From Vesta saturnalis (lineage: Eukaryota; Arthropoda; Insecta; Coleoptera; Lampyridae), in the NCBI GenBank assembly GCA_036346205.1, contig JARFJB010001976.1, positions 11,337,001 to 11,401,000 of the forward strand: DNA of 64,000 bases, written 5' to 3'. Position numbers and translations under genes: made by a program. The notes beneath the pieces were generated by a model, which worked only from the letters and a program-made list of their open reading frames with translations, had not been told where the DNA came from and made no database searches. How positions within the stretch are numbered: the first letter of the stretch is position 1; each line of letters opens with the position of its first letter. This document shows positions 61,461 through 64,000 of this stretch, piece after piece.

Positions 61461-64000
61461 GCTTTTTGAATTCATTTCTATATTACTTTGCGGTTTAAAA
61501 TGGGTTGTGATTAAAAATCTGACTATGCATTTGGTTTGGTTGATTTGATTGAGATCGATTGGTCAAAGCACGGAGTCTATGAACCAATCAAAAATCAGGG
61601 GGATGGCTTCTTAACAAATGAATTACTGACAAAAGGGCCCTAATTACCGGGCGAGGAGCATAAATACGTCATCGAGGGCTGAAAATGACCCACGCCTACC
61701 CTCCAGGGCTGGACTACCAAAAAGGCTCTTAATACTGTCAAAACAGCCTTAGTTACAGGGTGAAAAACGTAAACACGTCATCAAAGGGTTGAAAATTGTG
61801 TCTGAAAAGAAGCCGGCAAGTAAGGTACGTGTCCACGGTTGCATATTCTCCAGGGACTGGAATTAAAAACTACACAGGGATTATCTGCGTAGGTTGCATC
61901 CTTATTCTGGGCCCTTACTACTAATTTATAAGACCAATTTTGCATATTGTTGTGTAGTAAAAGATTAGTTATGCTACGAAAGGTCCACTGGTAGTATTAT
62001 AATTTTAATTAGGCTATAAAGACATCATTTATAATCATATTTTTTGTGTTAGTAGGTAAAGACCAGCTTAAGGTATAGTAGGAAAAGTTAATTATGATAT
62101 TCTTTTTGTGCAGCTTCATTGCAGAAATCAGTGCAGATCTATATCAATATTGAAAACTTGTTTTAGAAGTTAATCATTCAACTTGTTCTTTTATTTGAAT
62201 TGCAGCTAACCATCCCCGACAAATTTATTTATTTTGGGGGTTAATTAGAGCGACAAGTCAAGTGTTACAAATTAATAATGTTTTATAAGATTTCTTTTTT
62301 TTTCGTAAAGTTACACGAAGGATCACAAACTTTCAGTGTAATCAACTTTTTGTTAAGATACTTTCTTAAGTAATTTTTACTAAAAAGATAACTGCAAGTA
62401 TTATCTAAACGTTTAAATTTGTAAACATTAATATTCAAAACTAAGTATTTTAATTATGAATGATAGTCGTGAAAGTTTGCATTTTCAGAAATCTTTTGTT
62501 ATTTTGGGCCATATTTTTTAATGTTGACTTGACATTAGAGTTTTTGAGACAAGCCAATTAGAAAATTTAATTACTTTTATTTCATTTATTGTTTTTCACG
62601 TTATTAGTCACAATTTACTTATTTTAAGGTCAAAATAAAGATTTTATTCGAACTAAGCTGAATAAGTCTTGCAGACGTTTGATATATTAGTGATCAAATT
62701 TCAAACACTATCTGGGGGATATAATTGTCAAATTACGCATAGATCGTTACCCCTGTTTTATTTTAAGCTAGGGAATAGTGAATTCGGATCAGTGGAAGTA
62801 CATTTGCCAGTGTTTTTAAATATACTCCATTCATAATTAATGGGTTTAAAAATTATTATTATTATTTTATAAATTGGGTAATAACTGTTTATTTATTTTT
62901 GATTATTGTCGGTAATCATAAATATTAGTTCAACTAGGATGGATAATATTTTGGATTTGTGTTCTGAAAAAGTACTTAACGCAATTGATTACGTGAAACG
63001 TAAACTGCACGGGCTCTGTAGAGGAAGTTCAGTTTTTATGCATCAACTAACCGGTCCACGACCTCACAAGATTAACATCTTAGCTTAAAATAGTTTTCTA
63101 AATAAGTTTAAGCTGTGGTAAAGCTCACAGGACATTTACCCCAATTTTGAGTTTTGTTTTAGGGTATGTGTAAGGTGTTTCAATTCAAATTTTAACTATT
63201 TTACGTCTTAACTCGGACCTGCACATTTCCACAGTAGTTAGTGGGCACCTTGCTTATTTTTATAAGCACTACACGAATGTAACGGTGTTTTAACAGTCCT
63301 ACAGACAGTGTGCTAATGGATGAAAATAATTTTTGGAGCTTACAATTTTTGTGGATTTTTGGTAGGCCGTACAAATGCAAAAGTTTGTCATAGTGTGGTG
63401 TGAGTTCTCTGGTAATCGGAGAACTCCCCCCTTATGTTTAGCTAGCGTCTGGTATACCCGTCTTTCGATTGATAGTGTGGGTCTTTGGATATGAGTTTAT
63501 ATTAACCCCACATCAAGTACCTAGTTGTGGGATCTTGCTGTTGTGGGTCTCTATATCCAATACCACCGACACGAAGTATTTCAGTGTAAACTCGCTTGAT
63601 TGTTTAGTTGCATGTAGTTTCCGAGAGGAATTTTGCCCTTTAACGTTTGTAATTATTGTTAGAATTGTCTACGTTTTATTCATAAGGCGATTATATTTAT
63701 GTTGGTCTTGCGCAGATCTACTACTCCATATTTTTGTATGATAATGAAAAGTGTTTCGTAATTGCTGGAACATGAGCAGGGTACTTCCCACTTTTCGTCT
63801 CGTACGGGTGGAGGAGCAACGTTGTACCTAAGTATCTGGTACCGGTAGTTGAGTTTATTATGATTTGGTAAGTAGGCATATTTACCTAAATTTGACGGTG
63901 TGATTCTCAAACTTAAGGAAAAAAAAGGGTTACGTGAAGATTTAACTAACGTAAAAGTTCTATTAGGTCATTTTCTGCCTTGTTTTTTAGATTTTTCCCA
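61461..64000. other. Intergenic, dispersed repeat pieces only
   Basis: 62365-62460 resembles 32335-32430 and 63160-63275 resembles 29515-29640. Near 61600-61800 GGGC..AAAA.GTAAACACGTCATC-like motifs recur twice. No gene was recognised; frames at 62906, 63469 and 63680 have no support. Confidence 0.35.

Overview
The window looks like AT-rich nuclear DNA from an insect. It has spliced genes with short introns of about 43-51 bp, an odorant receptor of the insect-specific 7tm_6 type, long (TA)n and (TG)n microsatellites, and a dense load of decayed transposable elements. The order cannot be fixed from the sequence alone. Nothing prokaryotic, no CRISPR array and no tRNA or rRNA gene was seen.

Three host genes can be modelled. 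A ZNF622/REI1-type zinc finger protein (60S ribosome maturation) lies at 7448-8628 on +. An odorant receptor lies on - in seven exons: the last five coding exons are clustered at 25498-26660, and the N-terminal part is at 40044-40333, across an intron of about 13.4 kb. An otubain-type deubiquitinase (OTUB1 family) lies at 58676-59618 on + in four exons, with an intact catalytic Cys, Asp and His. These genes are unrelated in function and form no operon or pathway.

Most of the rest is mobile DNA. From left to right: a transposase relic of an arthropod multicopy family (1-1734, -); a mariner relic (2188-3219, +); a piggyBac N-terminal fragment (4075-4413, -); a foldback element (6715-7180); a complete PIF/Harbinger element with matching TIRs and a TTA target duplication (9583-12401); an RTE-like LINE (about 12980-16760, +); a large inverted repeat (22018-24242); a LINE C-terminal fragment (28835-29221, +); two Penelope-like fragments facing each other (29700-30760 + and 30840-31510 -); two tandem LINE fragments (36130-38283 and 38334-39850, +); a second large inverted repeat around roughly 110-bp tandem repeats (42415-44735); a Jockey-like LINE (45121-48960, -); a DDE_3 transposase relic (52660-53345, +); a DD41D mariner with TIRs of about 0.6 kb (54005-56497); and an unrecognised relic ORF followed by the same roughly 110-bp repeat (60097-61460). 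The odorant receptor intron contains the LINE and Penelope fragments of 28.8-39.9 kb.

The observations most worth following up are: a hammerhead-ribozyme-like motif in the Penelope-like terminal region (30857-30891, -); the interleaved antiparallel genes of the Harbinger element, with a broken transposase but an intact MADF protein; the DD41D mariner nested in a dispersed repeat whose uninterrupted copy is also in this window; the two long inverted repeats; the satellite-linked unknown ORF family; and a near-perfect pre-miRNA-sized hairpin at 25101-25162.
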